A stretch of DNA of 64,000 nucleotides from Opitutaceae bacterium (GTDB lineage Bacteria > Verrucomicrobiota > Verrucomicrobiia > Opitutales > Opitutaceae). Positions within the stretch are counted from its first letter, which is position 1. Every line of letters starts with the position of its first letter. The position numbers and the translations under genes are program-made. Where the stretch lies: contig JAIXWY010000011.1 of assembly GCA_027490995.1 (NCBI GenBank), forward strand, positions 1,364,001 to 1,428,000. The letters run 5' to 3'. Below the pieces are notes generated by a model that did not search any database, was not told where the DNA came from, and saw only the letters and a program-made list of their open reading frames with translations. Below, one piece after another: positions 16,268-24,957 of the stretch.

Positions 16268-17398
16268 TTATACCCTCCCCGCCCCCGGAACCGTGCGACG
16301 CAGCACCGCCGCGATGACATCGTCTTCCCTTGATCCGACGGCCGATGGCCCAGTCGAGAGGAACAACGGACTCAGCTCGCCTTCGACCAACAGTTCCCAA
16401 AGGCGGCCCCACTCCGTCAGTTCATCCAAGTGGGTGAATACGACGTGCGTTGCGCCGACCTCGCGGCCCGCACTCGCGATCCGCTGCAGCGTCGCCACGT
16501 CGTACAGCGCATTCAGGACGAGGATCCGCGTGGAAATCTGATCGCGGTCCAGCCTCCGGCGCTGCATCCGGCGCGCCTCAGGGTCGGTCAAACTCAGCGC
16601 ACCGCACTCCAGCGCGACGGGGTCGCTGCCGAGAGTGCTTCCAGAGCCACCCTCTGCCAGCGTCTCTGCCACCAGCCCAGCGGAAATCGCCGATTCCTGG
16701 AGAATCGTGGGGATGGCTCGCGACTCCCCGAGGTGAACGACGCGGCCGACGGCACCTCCCGCCGCAACGTGCCGCATGATCCACTTGGAGAACGCCGTCG
16801 ACTTTCCGGATCCAGCAGACCCCAAAAACGCTACCCGACTTGTCACCGGCCGTACCGCCCGCGCGCTCGCAAGATCGCGCAGCGTCTTGCCGACCACCGC
16901 GACCTGACGGTGCAGCGGCGCAGAGCGCACCCGCTCCCACTCCGGCGCCAGTTGCAACCGATTCCGCAAGCTCTCCGAGAAACCAGCGCGCCGCAGTAGA
17001 TCCACCAGCAAAGGCAGCGCATCTACGGTCTCGCTTTCGGGAGCAAGCGCCACCGACGTGCCCCCGGCTCGCGCCACCGCGACATCTTCGTCAGCTCCCC
17101 GCTCTTCACGCGATTCACGAAGCTGGGATTCCGCGTCATCCAGCGTCGTCGACCATGCGTTCGGCAGCGGAGGGTTCGCCTCCACTGACTCGCCCACTCG
17201 CGCAATGACCTCAAGACGCGGACGTCCAAAAAGCCCCGCCAGACCCTGCCCCGGAACCTGCCGTACAGAGACTACCTTCGCCTGGCCACCCCACTGCGAC
17301 TGAATCGTGCGCACGGCCTCCTCCGCGGAGCGAACGACCAATCGATAGGTCGCTGGCGCTGCGGCGGACTCCTTCAGGATATGAGCAGACGAGACCAT
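16268..17398 (-). CDS. flhF: FlhF-like SRP-type GTPase (divergent), first gene of its operon
   Basis: About 376 residues from the ATG at 17398. The N-terminal domain has the FlhF pattern 'YRLVVRSAEEAVRTIQSQWG' then 'AKVVSVRQVPGQGLAGLFGR'. The NG domain has a P-loop 'GSAGSGKST' and a G4-like 'THLDE'. The usual DTAGR (G3) is not recognisable; the equivalent stretch reads near 'ALECGALSL'. FlhF sets the number and position of flagella in polar species. The gene heads the operon flhF-orf95-fliA-motA-motB-orf86 and follows a 292-base control region. Confidence 0.85.
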   Translation of the reverse strand: MVSSAHILKESAAAPATYRLVVRSAEEAVRTIQSQWGGQAKVVSVRQVPGQGLAGLFGRPRLEVIARVGESVEANPPLPNAWSTTLDDAESQLRESREERGADEDVAVARAGGTSVALAPESETVDALPLLVDLLRRAGFSESLRNRLQLAPEWERVRSAPLHRQVAVVGKTLRDLASARAVRPVTSRVAFLGSAGSGKSTAFSKWIMRHVAAGGAVGRVVHLGESRAIPTILQESAISAGLVAETLAEGGSGSTLGSDPVALECGALSLTDPEARRMQRRRLDRDQISTRILVLNALYDVATLQRIASAGREVGATHVVFTHLDELTEWGRLWELLVEGELSPLFLSTGPSAVGSREDDVIAAVLRRTVPGAGRV

Positions 17399-17414
17399 GG
17401 GGAACACTCCGTAG

Positions 17415-17430
17415 TGCTTTTCCCATGCCA
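17415..17430 (-). promoter_or_regulatory. predicted sigma54 (-24/-12) promoter of the flhF operon
   Basis: The minus strand reads TGGCATGGGAAAAGCA, with GG at 17429-17428 and GC at 17417-17416. The -24 half is near perfect; the -12 half is AAGC instead of TTGC. Predicted +1 near 17404, six bases before the ATG. A perfect dyad lies about 118 bp upstream of the -24 GG. Confidence 0.5.
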
Positions 17431-17540
17431 CTTCTTCCTGTTCCGATTTAAGTCACTCTCTAGTAGTGCTTTCTTGCTTACTTTGCTTCTCGCGCAAGTA
17501 CACTGCGGCGAGACATCGGCTACAATTGCCGCTCTACCGG

Positions 17541-17553
17541 GGCAGAAAATGCC
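17541..17553. promoter_or_regulatory. GGCA-N5-TGCC dyad upstream of flhF
   Basis: GGCAGAAAATGCC; the symmetry extends to GGGGCA (17539-17544) and TGCCCC (17550-17555). The 14-mer GGCAGAAAATGCCC recurs on the other strand upstream of flhB (21184-21197). It is a candidate site for the activator of the sigma54 promoter. The rest of the 17431-17667 gap shows only a possible half-site (GGCA-N5-TTCC at 17563-17575). Confidence 0.55.
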
Positions 17554-17667
17554 CCTTTAATCGGCAGAAAGTTCCACCCAATGTCATTTCTTGCCGGGCG
17601 CACTACCGTCGCCTGCCGACTTATGACTAGGGCACTTATCGGTCGATGGCAGGACTGCTTGATCGAA

Positions 17668-17692
17668 AGTTTTCGGTCCGAGCGGGAAAACT
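17668..17692 (-). terminator. possible terminator hairpin at the end of flhA
   Basis: AGTTTTC at 17668-17674 pairs with GAAAACT at 17686-17692 around an 11-base loop that can form an inner CCG/CGG stem. The hairpin overlaps the flhA stop codon. On the minus strand only a short run of T follows, so it may equally be an mRNA-stabilising or attenuating structure. Confidence 0.3.
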
Positions 17693-19910
17693 AAGCGGCC
17701 TTCAGGGCGGGCTGTTCACCGCGAACCGTCAGTGGCACCGGAGCGGCGATCAGGCCGACATTCTCGATCTCGGTCGCGAGGGGAAGCTCTTGGAAGGCCA
17801 GCACGACAAGCCGTCCGAAGGACGGCTCGAGGAAACGTCGCAACGGCAATCTCAATTCGGTACCCACGACCAGCACGGGGGTGAGGCCAGCGCGCGTGAA
17901 TTCGCCGAGCCGGGTGTTCATTTCGTTGAGCAGGTGGCGACCGAGCACCGGATCCAGCCCGAGTCCCACCTCCGTCGGAGTGCGGTGAACCCGCCCGATG
18001 AGGATCTGCTCGAGACGAGGGTCGAGCGTCACGGCGCGCACGATGCCCGGTCGGGCCTCCAGCTCAGGCACAAAATAGAGACCAAGCCGTCGTCGCACCA
18101 GTTCACTGAGGTCGTCAGGATTCTTGGTGACACTGGCAAAGTCGCCGATGCACTCGAGAATCAGGGGGAGATTCAGGATCGAGAGATTTTCCCGCAGAAG
18201 GTTTTGAAGGACACGTTGGATGATGCCGAGCGTAACGAGATCGGGCAGCAACTCCGCCACGAGGGCCGGATTCGATTCCTTGAGGTGATCAATGAGGGTC
18301 TGAACGTCCTGGCGACCCAACAACAGATGCGCCACGGACTTTAGGCTTTCCGAAAGGTGCGTGATCATCACCGACGAGGGGTCGACGAGGGTATAGCCAT
18401 TGATCTCGGCGGTCTTCTTCTCCGCCTCATCGATCCAGACGGCATCGAGCCCAAAGACCGGTTCGCGAGTCGGGACGCCGCGAAGCGCGACGGAACTGCC
18501 GGCGACGTTCATCGCCATGGTCCGCCCGGGCTGGACTTGCCCCTTCGCGATGACCTTTCCGCGCAGCAGGAAACGATACTCGTTCGCCTCCAGTTCCAGA
18601 TTGTCGCGGACGGACACGGGCGGCACCAGGATACCCTTCTCCCGGGCGAGGGATTTCCGGACGCCCGTGACTCGGGCGAGCAAATCCCCGCCTTGTTTCG
18701 CCTCGGCCAACGGCAGCAAGCCATAGCCGATCTCGATCGCGAACACGTCGAGATCGATCATCCGTCGAATATCCTCGGCGATCGCCGGCTTGCCACCGGC
18801 GGCCGGGGCGTTGCCGGTCGAAGGCCCCGGACGTGCGCCCGGCTTCGCGCTCTCCGGTCCCGCCGACTTCGCGGTCGCCGCAGTGATCTCGTCACCGGCG
18901 GCATCGACCCGTTGCTGCTGCTGGAGCACGCGGGCGAGGTATCCTCCGGCCAGCGCGAGACCGAGGAAAGGCAGCGCGGGCATCCCGGGCATCAGACCGA
19001 AGACGGCCAGCATGCCGGAAGCGATGCCGATCGCGCGCGGATAGCGCACGACTTGCTTGCCGATCTGCTCACCGAGGTTGCCCGTTCCCGCCGCCCGGGT
19101 CACAAGAATGCCCGCGCCCACCGAAACAATCAGCGCTGGGATTTGCGAGACCAAGCCGTCACCAATCGAAAGCAAGGTGAACTTGGTCGCCGCTTCACCG
19201 AGGCTCATTCCCATCTGCAGGACGCCGATCGCGAAGCCGCCGATGATATTGACTAGGGTGATGAGGATGCCCGCAATCGCGTCGCCGCGCACGAATTTAG
19301 ACGCTCCGTCCATCGCTCCATAGAAGTCCGCCTCCTTCTGCACCTTGAGGCGGCGGGCGGTGGCCGTGGGCTCATCGATGACCCCCGCATTGAGCTCGGC
19401 ATCGATGGCCATCTGCTTACCCGGAAGCGCATCCAGCGTGAACCGCGCACTGACTTCCGCGATACGACCCGCGCCCTTCGTGATCACCACAAAGTTGATC
19501 ACGATCAGGATCACGAACACCACGAAACCGACGATGTAATTACCTTGGATGACAAAGTGACCGAAGGACTCGATCACGTTTCCACCATGCCCCGTGGTCA
19601 GAATCAGGCGGGTCGAACAAATGTTCAGGGCCAAGCGAAACAAAGTCAGTCCCAGGAGCAGTGTTGGAAACCCACCGAACTCGGGCGGGTCTTTCACGTA
19701 GACCACGATCAACAGCACGAGCAGCGATAGCCCGATCTGGAGGGCCAACATGAAATCCAGCACCAGGGCCGGTACCGGGACGAGCAGCATCAGGATCGTC
19801 AGGAACAGCGCGCCGGTGAAGATGAGATCCGCACGCTTTAGAAGGTTCACAGATCCCGAGCCGACGGACGAGCTTCCGGGAAAGGGAGACGGTGACGATG
19901 CAGGGGCCAT
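17691..19910 (-). CDS. flhA: flagellar export apparatus protein FlhA
   Basis: 739 residues. FlhA is the large gate component of the flagellar type III export system. The N-terminal half has about eight transmembrane helices starting at 'LIFTGALFLTILMLLVPVPA', with the conserved loop 'ARFTLDALPGKQMAIDAELN'. The C-terminal half is the cytoplasmic substrate-docking domain ('DAVWIDEAEKKTAEINGYTL', 'LIGRVHRTPTEVGLGLDPVL'). An insertion of low-complexity Ala/Pro/Gly separates the two. It is 44 bases downstream of flhB and forms a two-gene operon with it. Confidence 0.98.
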   Translation of the reverse strand: MAPASSPSPFPGSSSVGSGSVNLLKRADLIFTGALFLTILMLLVPVPALVLDFMLALQIGLSLLVLLIVVYVKDPPEFGGFPTLLLGLTLFRLALNICSTRLILTTGHGGNVIESFGHFVIQGNYIVGFVVFVILIVINFVVITKGAGRIAEVSARFTLDALPGKQMAIDAELNAGVIDEPTATARRLKVQKEADFYGAMDGASKFVRGDAIAGILITLVNIIGGFAIGVLQMGMSLGEAATKFTLLSIGDGLVSQIPALIVSVGAGILVTRAAGTGNLGEQIGKQVVRYPRAIGIASGMLAVFGLMPGMPALPFLGLALAGGYLARVLQQQQRVDAAGDEITAATAKSAGPESAKPGARPGPSTGNAPAAGGKPAIAEDIRRMIDLDVFAIEIGYGLLPLAEAKQGGDLLARVTGVRKSLAREKGILVPPVSVRDNLELEANEYRFLLRGKVIAKGQVQPGRTMAMNVAGSSVALRGVPTREPVFGLDAVWIDEAEKKTAEINGYTLVDPSSVMITHLSESLKSVAHLLLGRQDVQTLIDHLKESNPALVAELLPDLVTLGIIQRVLQNLLRENLSILNLPLILECIGDFASVTKNPDDLSELVRRRLGLYFVPELEARPGIVRAVTLDPRLEQILIGRVHRTPTEVGLGLDPVLGRHLLNEMNTRLGEFTRAGLTPVLVVGTELRLPLRRFLEPSFGRLVVLAFQELPLATEIENVGLIAAPVPLTVRGEQPALKAA

Positions 19911-19954
19911 GGGAGGTCAGCGGGAAGGGGCAGGGCTGCGTGGATCAAGCGCAC

Positions 19955-21079
19955 TCAGGCAACACGCGTGAGCGATGCGCCCTCGGCCGCGGCACGGCGT
20001 TGGCGCAATTCATGAAAGTAGAGCCGATGGTGGCGATAGACGAAGGCGAGGATCTCGGCGACCGCCTGATAAAGCGGCTGCGGAATGGCCTCTCCCACTT
20101 CACCCACGCGAAAGAGCATGCGGGCCACTGGCTTGTTCTCCACCATGGGAACCCCGTGCTCAGTCGCGAGCGCCTTGATGCGCTGCGCAAAGCGATTTTC
20201 TCCTTTCGCCAACACGAGTGGCGCCGCATCGCGGCCCCGTTCGTACTTTAGCGCGATGGCATAGTGAGTGGGATTCGTGATGATGACATCCGCCGTCGGC
20301 ACGGCGTCGAGCATCTGCCGCTGCATGAGGCGCCGCGCCATGCGGCGCATTGCACCTTTGAGGAACGCATCACCCTCAGACTGTTTGTGTTCCTCCTTCA
20401 CCTCTTGGTGCGTCATCTTCATCTCCTGGAAATTGCGATGGCGCTCAAAGGCATAGCTCAATGCCGCAATCACCCCGAGCGCGAGAATGAGCTTACCGAG
20501 AAACTCAAGCGTTGCCCGCTGCAGAAACCCGCCCAGATACGCCGCCTCGACCGGTGCGCTGAACAGAGGATCCCCGAGCAGATTCTGCGCGGAAAACCAG
20601 AGCACCACGCCAATGCCCAGAGTCTTGCCGAGGTCGGCGAGGCCATGAATCGCCGTGGTCCGCGAGAACAGGCGCGTAAAACCCGCCACCGGATTGAGCC
20701 GCTCGAAACGCATGCCCAGCGCCTTTGGGGTAAGTTGGAAACCCGTTTGCAACCCTCCGGCCAGGAGAGCCGCTACCAAGGACGCGAGCACGATCGGTGC
20801 GAGCACGAACGCGAGCAGTCGCGCGCTCTCCGCGACTTGCACCGGGAGCGCCCGAAACGGCTCCTTCCCGGCCGCCAGGTCGCCCCAGATCAGGGAGGAC
20901 AATGCTGCGAGGTCCCGCACGGAGGTCGCGGTCGCCACGCTGAACACCCCCAGCGCCGCCGCGAGCATCGCCACCACCTGCAACTCCGGGGATCGCGCCA
21001 CCTGCCCCCGCTCCAACGCCTCACGCTGCCGACGCTCGGTCGGGAGTTGTGTCTTTGAGTCGTTGTCCGCCTGGTCCAT
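19955..21079 (-). CDS. flhB: flagellar export switch protein FlhB, first gene of its operon
   Basis: 374 residues. The N-terminus 'KTQLPTERRQREALERGQVA' and 'RSPEL' matches FlhB, followed by four transmembrane segments. The C-terminal cytoplasmic domain contains the self-cleaving NPTH motif in 'VIITNPTHYAIALKYERG'. FlhB switches export specificity from rod/hook to filament substrates together with FliK. It heads an flhB-flhA operon under a sigma54-type promoter, and a 135-base gap separates it from fliR. Confidence 0.97.
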   Translation of the reverse strand: MDQADNDSKTQLPTERRQREALERGQVARSPELQVVAMLAAALGVFSVATATSVRDLAALSSLIWGDLAAGKEPFRALPVQVAESARLLAFVLAPIVLASLVAALLAGGLQTGFQLTPKALGMRFERLNPVAGFTRLFSRTTAIHGLADLGKTLGIGVVLWFSAQNLLGDPLFSAPVEAAYLGGFLQRATLEFLGKLILALGVIAALSYAFERHRNFQEMKMTHQEVKEEHKQSEGDAFLKGAMRRMARRLMQRQMLDAVPTADVIITNPTHYAIALKYERGRDAAPLVLAKGENRFAQRIKALATEHGVPMVENKPVARMLFRVGEVGEAIPQPLYQAVAEILAFVYRHHRLYFHELRQRRAAAEGASLTRVA

Positions 21080-21093
21080 GAACGCGTCCGTTA

Positions 21094-21109
21094 TGCAGGG
21101 ACGGTGCCA
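21094..21109 (-). promoter_or_regulatory. predicted sigma54 (-24/-12) promoter of flhB-flhA
   Basis: The minus strand reads TGGCACCGTCCCTGCA: a perfect TGGCAC, five-base spacer and CTGCA, with GG at 21108-21107 and GC at 21096-21095. Predicted +1 near 21083, four bases before the flhB ATG. A GGCA-N5-TGCC dyad lies about 83 bp upstream of the -24 GG. Confidence 0.7.
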
Positions 21110-21184
21110 GCTGCGGACATCGCTCCACTAATAACTCGTGAGCAGGGTCTTACGTCAGAGAAAACATGCCCCCCGGATCGGTAG

Positions 21185-21197
21185 GGCATTTTCTGCC
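21185..21197. promoter_or_regulatory. GGCA-N5-TGCC dyad upstream of flhB
   Basis: GGCATTTTCTGCC, with one more base (21184) giving the 14-mer GGGCATTTTCTGCC, the exact reverse complement of the one before flhF. It lies in the 135-base fliR-flhB gap. A degenerate second copy (TGCC half only) is at about 21158-21170. Confidence 0.55.
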
Positions 21198-21214
21198 GCT
21201 CGCGGAAGAGGCCC

Positions 21215-21970
21215 TCAGGGCCGCGGCGGCAAGATTTCCAGCAACTGGAAAGGCAGTCCGTTGAACTCCACCACGAGATAGCGCGCAATGAGCGTCCCCG
21301 CACCCGCGAGGAGAAGAAATCCGCCAAGCAAGCGCACCGAGTAGCTCAAGATGAAGACGTTCATCCTCGGCACGGCTCGTCCGAGCACCGAGAAGGCAAG
21401 GTTCACCAGAAAGTTCAGCGCGATGAAGGGCGCGGCGATTCTCAGGCCGAGCTCAAGGATATGACCCGTGCCCCGAATCAGGGTCTCACTGGCCGCGGGC
21501 CCGAAACCCGCCATCCCCGCCGGCGCAAAGTCGAAGCTCCGGGTAAACGCCGCCAAGACACCAAAGTGCGCCCCCAAGGCGAAGAACATGACGCCCGCAA
21601 AGGCGGCGAGAAACGCCGCCAGGGGCTCTTGACCGGGCTGGGGAGCGTCGAAACCCGGCGCCGCAGTCAGTCCAATTTCGTTGGCGATCAGACGGCCCGC
21701 CAATTCCACCGCCGAGAACGCCAACCGGCCCACAAATCCCATTGCCAGCCCCAAAACGACTTCACCGACCACCGCAGCGACCAGTACCGACATGGTTTCC
21801 GGCACCGAACGGTGCGGAACGATGCCGTAGAGCAAGCCCGCGAGGCAAACGGCCAACCCCACGCGCACGGTCGGCGGCAGCGCGCGGCCTGCCAGCGTGG
21901 GAAGCAACACGACCACCCCTGTGGCCCGCAACACCACCATCAACCAACAGAAGCCCAAGTCGACCGGCAT
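21215..21970 (-). CDS. fliR: flagellar export apparatus protein FliR
   Basis: About 251 residues from the ATG at 21970 ('MPVDLGFCWLMVVLRATGVV'), which has AGAGGTG a few bases before it. A start at 22003 would overlap fliQ and add a polar stretch. Six transmembrane segments and typical loops 'GFVGRLAFSAVELAGRLIAN' and 'ALNFLVNLAFSVLGRAVPRM' identify FliR. With FliP and FliQ it forms the export pore. Last gene of the long flgB operon. Confidence 0.95.
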   Translation of the reverse strand: MPVDLGFCWLMVVLRATGVVVLLPTLAGRALPPTVRVGLAVCLAGLLYGIVPHRSVPETMSVLVAAVVGEVVLGLAMGFVGRLAFSAVELAGRLIANEIGLTAAPGFDAPQPGQEPLAAFLAAFAGVMFFALGAHFGVLAAFTRSFDFAPAGMAGFGPAASETLIRGTGHILELGLRIAAPFIALNFLVNLAFSVLGRAVPRMNVFILSYSVRLLGGFLLLAGAGTLIARYLVVEFNGLPFQLLEILPPRP

Positions 21971-21992
21971 TGCACACCTCTCGCCGGCGCGG

Positions 21993-22262
21993 TCACTGCC
22001 CAACCGTGCTCATCCGGGTGATCATCGCGGTCGCATACTCCGAAAGCACGCGCAGGAGCCACGGCGAGGCGAGGAGCAACAGGCCCGCCAACGCCGCCAG
22101 CTTCGGCGCGAACATCAGGGTCTGCTCCTGAATGCTCGTCACCGACTGAAAGAGGCTCACCACGAAGCCCACCACGAGGAGCAGTCCAAGAAACGGCGCC
22201 ACCACGTAGAGCGAAAACACCACCACTCCTTTGAACAGGTCGATCGCAAGCTCCGGGTTCAT
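21993..22262 (-). CDS. fliQ: flagellar export apparatus protein FliQ
   Basis: 89 residues with two transmembrane helices ('GVVVFSLYVVAPFLGLLLVV' and 'LAALAGLLLLASPWLLRVLS') joined by the conserved 'QSVTSIQEQTLMFAPKL'. FliQ is a small ring subunit of the export pore. An AGGGAAG sequence about 8 bases before the ATG is one of the few SD-like sites in the locus. It lies between fliP and fliR. Confidence 0.97.
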   Translation of the reverse strand: MNPELAIDLFKGVVVFSLYVVAPFLGLLLVVGFVVSLFQSVTSIQEQTLMFAPKLAALAGLLLLASPWLLRVLSEYATAMITRMSTVGQ

Positions 22263-22288
22263 GTTGGTTCTTCCCTACTCAGCGTCAC

Positions 22289-23149
22289 TCAGCGGAAGCT
22301 CTCCACCAAGCTGCGCACCACCAGATGCCAGCCGTCCACCAAGACGAAAAGCAGAAGCTTGAACGGCAGGGAAACAATCGCCGGCGGCATCATCATCATG
22401 CCCAGCGCCATCAGGATCGATGAGACGAGAAAGTCCACCACCAGGAATGGCAGGAAGAGCAGGAACCCCATCTGGAAGGCAGTCTGCAGTTCGCTGATCA
22501 CGAAAGCCGGGACGACCACGCGCAGCGGAAGGTCCTCCACTCGCGTCGGTGGAAAGCGTCCGAGCTCGAGAAAGAACTCCAAATCCCGCGTCCGGGTCTG
22601 CTTCAGCATGAACTCACGCAAGGGCACGGTCGCTTTTTCCACCGCCTGCACCGAGGTCACCTCGCCGGCAAGGTATGGCTGCAAAGCCTCGGCATTCATC
22701 CGGTCAAAGACCGGCCCCATCAGGAAGAAGGTCAGAAAGAGCGCCAATCCCACAATGATCTGATTGGCTGGAGCCGAGGGAACTCCGATCGCCGTCCGCA
22801 CAAATCCGAGCACAATGACGATGCGCGTGAAGCTCGTCATGAGGATCACCAGAGACGGCGCCAGCGTCAAAAGTGTCATCAACACCACGAGCTGGATCGC
22901 GACACTCACGTCCGCCGGCTTCCCTCCGCCTTCCAACCCAATGTTGAGCCGCAAGGGGGTCGAGCTCGCCCCGCCAGCAACCACCGTCGGCGCACTCCCG
23001 CCCGCCGGGTTGGAGGTCGCGGAGATCGACGGAGCCACAGTCGCCGGCGGCTCGGTGGGAGAGACCGGCGTCTGGCCCGGCAGCGTTCCCACCACGCCCA
23101 GCAGGCAAATAGCGAGCAGTAGCCACGAGAAACGACGGAGCCCTCTCAC
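22289..23149 (-). CDS. fliP: flagellar export apparatus protein FliP
   Basis: 286 residues with a signal peptide, a linker rich in Pro, Thr and Ser, then the FliP core: 'LVVLMTLLTLAPSLVILMTS', 'FTRIVIVLGFVRTAIGVPSA', 'ISELQTAFQMGFLLFLPFLV'. FliP is the main subunit of the export pore. It begins with GTG at 23149, overlapping the fliO stop (GTGA), and ends 27 bases before fliQ. Confidence 0.97.
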   Translation of the reverse strand: MRGLRRFSWLLLAICLLGVVGTLPGQTPVSPTEPPATVAPSISATSNPAGGSAPTVVAGGASSTPLRLNIGLEGGGKPADVSVAIQLVVLMTLLTLAPSLVILMTSFTRIVIVLGFVRTAIGVPSAPANQIIVGLALFLTFFLMGPVFDRMNAEALQPYLAGEVTSVQAVEKATVPLREFMLKQTRTRDLEFFLELGRFPPTRVEDLPLRVVVPAFVISELQTAFQMGFLLFLPFLVVDFLVSSILMALGMMMMPPAIVSLPFKLLLFVLVDGWHLVVRSLVESFR

Positions 23150-23643
23150 GACGGGTCCTCCGGTTTGCCCTGATCAAGCGGCGCGACCAACTCAATCCTG
23201 CCGGGGGTCACGCCAAGCAGAAAGCGCCGGCCATCACACGCCGCAATGACCAGATACTGCCGATTGCCCAGCGAGCGGGTCTCCTCAATCACGATGGAGC
23301 GGCCGCCGCCTCGTTGACCGTCGGTCCCCCGCCGCCGATACAGAACCCAAACGCCGCCTGCCGCGAGGGCAACCGCAACCGCGAGCAGCCAACCGCGGGC
23401 GCTTCCCGAACTCACGGGCAACGGCTCCGTTCTCGTCGGACCCGCTCCCTGGGGATAGATCACGGTTCCAGGAGCGAGGCCGCCCGGGGACCCGCGCGGA
23501 TCGGCACGCAATGGAGCGGCCAGAAGCAGCGCCGCCACCAGCCACCCGAGTCGTCTTCCAAGTCGAGCCCACCCGCGGCTTGGCCCTGGCCCCGCACTCG
23601 TTTGAAAAAACCACGTCATGGTATCCTTCGTGCCGACCTTCAC
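23146..23643 (-). CDS. fliO: FliO-like flagellar export assembly protein
   Basis: 165 residues from a GTG that overlaps the fliN stop (GTGA); an ATG at 23619 is possible. A secretion-type hydrophobic segment near residues 32-46 is followed by a second transmembrane helix ('LLAVAVALAAGGVWVLY') and a small FliO-type cytoplasmic domain with 'IVIEETRSLGNRQYLVIAAC' and 'RFLLGVTPGRIELVAPL'. FliO stabilises FliP during pore assembly. The family is poorly conserved; order fliN-fliO-fliP makes the call secure. Confidence 0.88.
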   Translation of the reverse strand: MKVGTKDTMTWFFQTSAGPGPSRGWARLGRRLGWLVAALLLAAPLRADPRGSPGGLAPGTVIYPQGAGPTRTEPLPVSSGSARGWLLAVAVALAAGGVWVLYRRRGTDGQRGGGRSIVIEETRSLGNRQYLVIAACDGRRFLLGVTPGRIELVAPLDQGKPEDPS

Positions 23644-23918
23644 GCGTTGGTCGTCGACCGCGCCGATCCACTCACCAGTTCCGTGATGCGGATGCCAAAG
23701 TTGTCTTCGACCACGACCACTTCGCCGTAGGCCACGAGACGGTCGTTGACGTAGAGGCCCACCGGGTCGCTCGCATGCTGGTCAAGTTGCACGACCGCTC
23801 CAGGACTCAAAGCCAACACTTCCCGCATGGGCAGCTGGCACGAGCCAATCTGGACGGCAACCTTGACCTTCACATCAAGGACGAGGTCGAGGGACTTTTC
23901 TTCAACGGTGGTGGGCAT
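23640..23918 (-). CDS. fliN: flagellar switch protein FliN
   Basis: About 92 residues from the ATG at 23918 ('MPTTVEEKSLDLVLDVKVKV'). The SpoA domain is typical: 'IGSCQLPMREVLALSPGAVV', 'VNDRLVAYGEVVVVEDNFGI' and 'RITELV'. The start overlaps the end of fliM by 17 bases; the longer open frame upstream runs inside fliM and is not needed. FliN forms the lower C-ring and docks FliH. Confidence 0.95.
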   Translation of the reverse strand: MPTTVEEKSLDLVLDVKVKVAVQIGSCQLPMREVLALSPGAVVQLDQHASDPVGLYVNDRLVAYGEVVVVEDNFGIRITELVSGSARSTTNA

Positions 23919-24954
23919 GACTGGGATCTCCGGAATCAAGGCGCTGGGTAAGCTTGACGACGACGCGCGCGCCTTCGAGGCCCGCCGTGGCGATGAATTT
24001 TGTCTGCGCATTCAGCGCAACCCGGGTGCGTTCGACGATACCGGTGGGCAACTCGAGCACGTCGCCGATCTGCAACGCACTGAGGTCGCGCAGCGACAGA
24101 GTGAAAGCATCCCACTCCGCTTGCAGTGGAACGTTGACCTGCTCGTACACTTGCCGCCACGACGATGCCGCCGGCGTTGGGGGAGATTCGCGGGACGAAT
24201 CCCGGCTTCGCGCCGGCAAGACGGCTTTCACCGCCGGCTCGATCATCGGATACGGCACGGCGAGGCGCAGCGTTTCCACTGCATCTCCCAGAGCGGTCTC
24301 GAGCGTCAGCGCGAGCATCATCGTGTCTCCGGCCGCGGTGCGGAGAAATCGTCCGCTCCGCTCATTGCCGAAAATCACGGATTTCAGAGGCGTCGGGACA
24401 GGCCACTGACCGCACCACTCATCGGTCACAAGCCGCGCCACATCCTCCAGCAGGGCGATCTCGATCTCCGTCAGGGCCCGCAGGGTCGTCACGGACTTCC
24501 CCGGCCCGCCCAGAAGGCGATCAATCAACGTCAGCGCGAGGCGGGGCGGAATCTCCAGCAGGCCCACGCCTGAGAGGGGCTCCACCCGGAAGAGACACAC
24601 GTGAGTCGGCTCCGCGAAACTGTCGATCAGGCCACGGTAAGAGGGAGTCGCGAGGGAAGTCACCTTGAGGGAGAACTCCATCCGGAGAAACAACGAGATG
24701 CGCGCCGCCAGATGCCGCGCGAACTCGTCGTGACGGTCCCGCAGACGGCGGAGATCCGTCTCAGTCAGGCGGCCAGGTCGACGAAAATCATGCGCTGACA
24801 CCACTACGTCGTTCCGAGGGCCGCTGCTGCTGTACACGGTCGCCCGCTCCACGTTCGACGCGGGTGCGTCCACCGGCGCAGACGCGGACGGCACTCCGGC
24901 CTCCGGCGATTCCGCGCTCTCGGAGGGCGCTGTGGTGCTCTCGGTCGAGGACAT
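23902..24954 (-). CDS. fliM: flagellar switch protein FliM
   Basis: 350 residues. The middle domain matches FliM ('RHDEFARHLAARISLFLRME', 'LALTLIDRLLGGPGK') and the C-terminal SpoA domain carries 'LSLRDLSALQIGDVLELPTG'. The N-terminal 50 residues are Ser/Ala/Pro-rich. I do not see a clear EIDALL-type CheY-binding motif there, so CheY coupling may differ. FliM is the C-ring protein that receives the chemotaxis signal. Starts 3 bases after fliL. Confidence 0.95.
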   Translation of the reverse strand: MSSTESTTAPSESAESPEAGVPSASAPVDAPASNVERATVYSSSGPRNDVVVSAHDFRRPGRLTETDLRRLRDRHDEFARHLAARISLFLRMEFSLKVTSLATPSYRGLIDSFAEPTHVCLFRVEPLSGVGLLEIPPRLALTLIDRLLGGPGKSVTTLRALTEIEIALLEDVARLVTDEWCGQWPVPTPLKSVIFGNERSGRFLRTAAGDTMMLALTLETALGDAVETLRLAVPYPMIEPAVKAVLPARSRDSSRESPPTPAASSWRQVYEQVNVPLQAEWDAFTLSLRDLSALQIGDVLELPTGIVERTRVALNAQTKFIATAGLEGARVVVKLTQRLDSGDPSHAHHR

Positions 24955-24957
24955 CGT

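Noticed and set aside
17558..17565. GCCGATTA (minus strand) as a sigma28 -10 element; a similar string precedes fliA at about 15920
   Set aside because: No TAAA-type -35 element at the required distance in either case.
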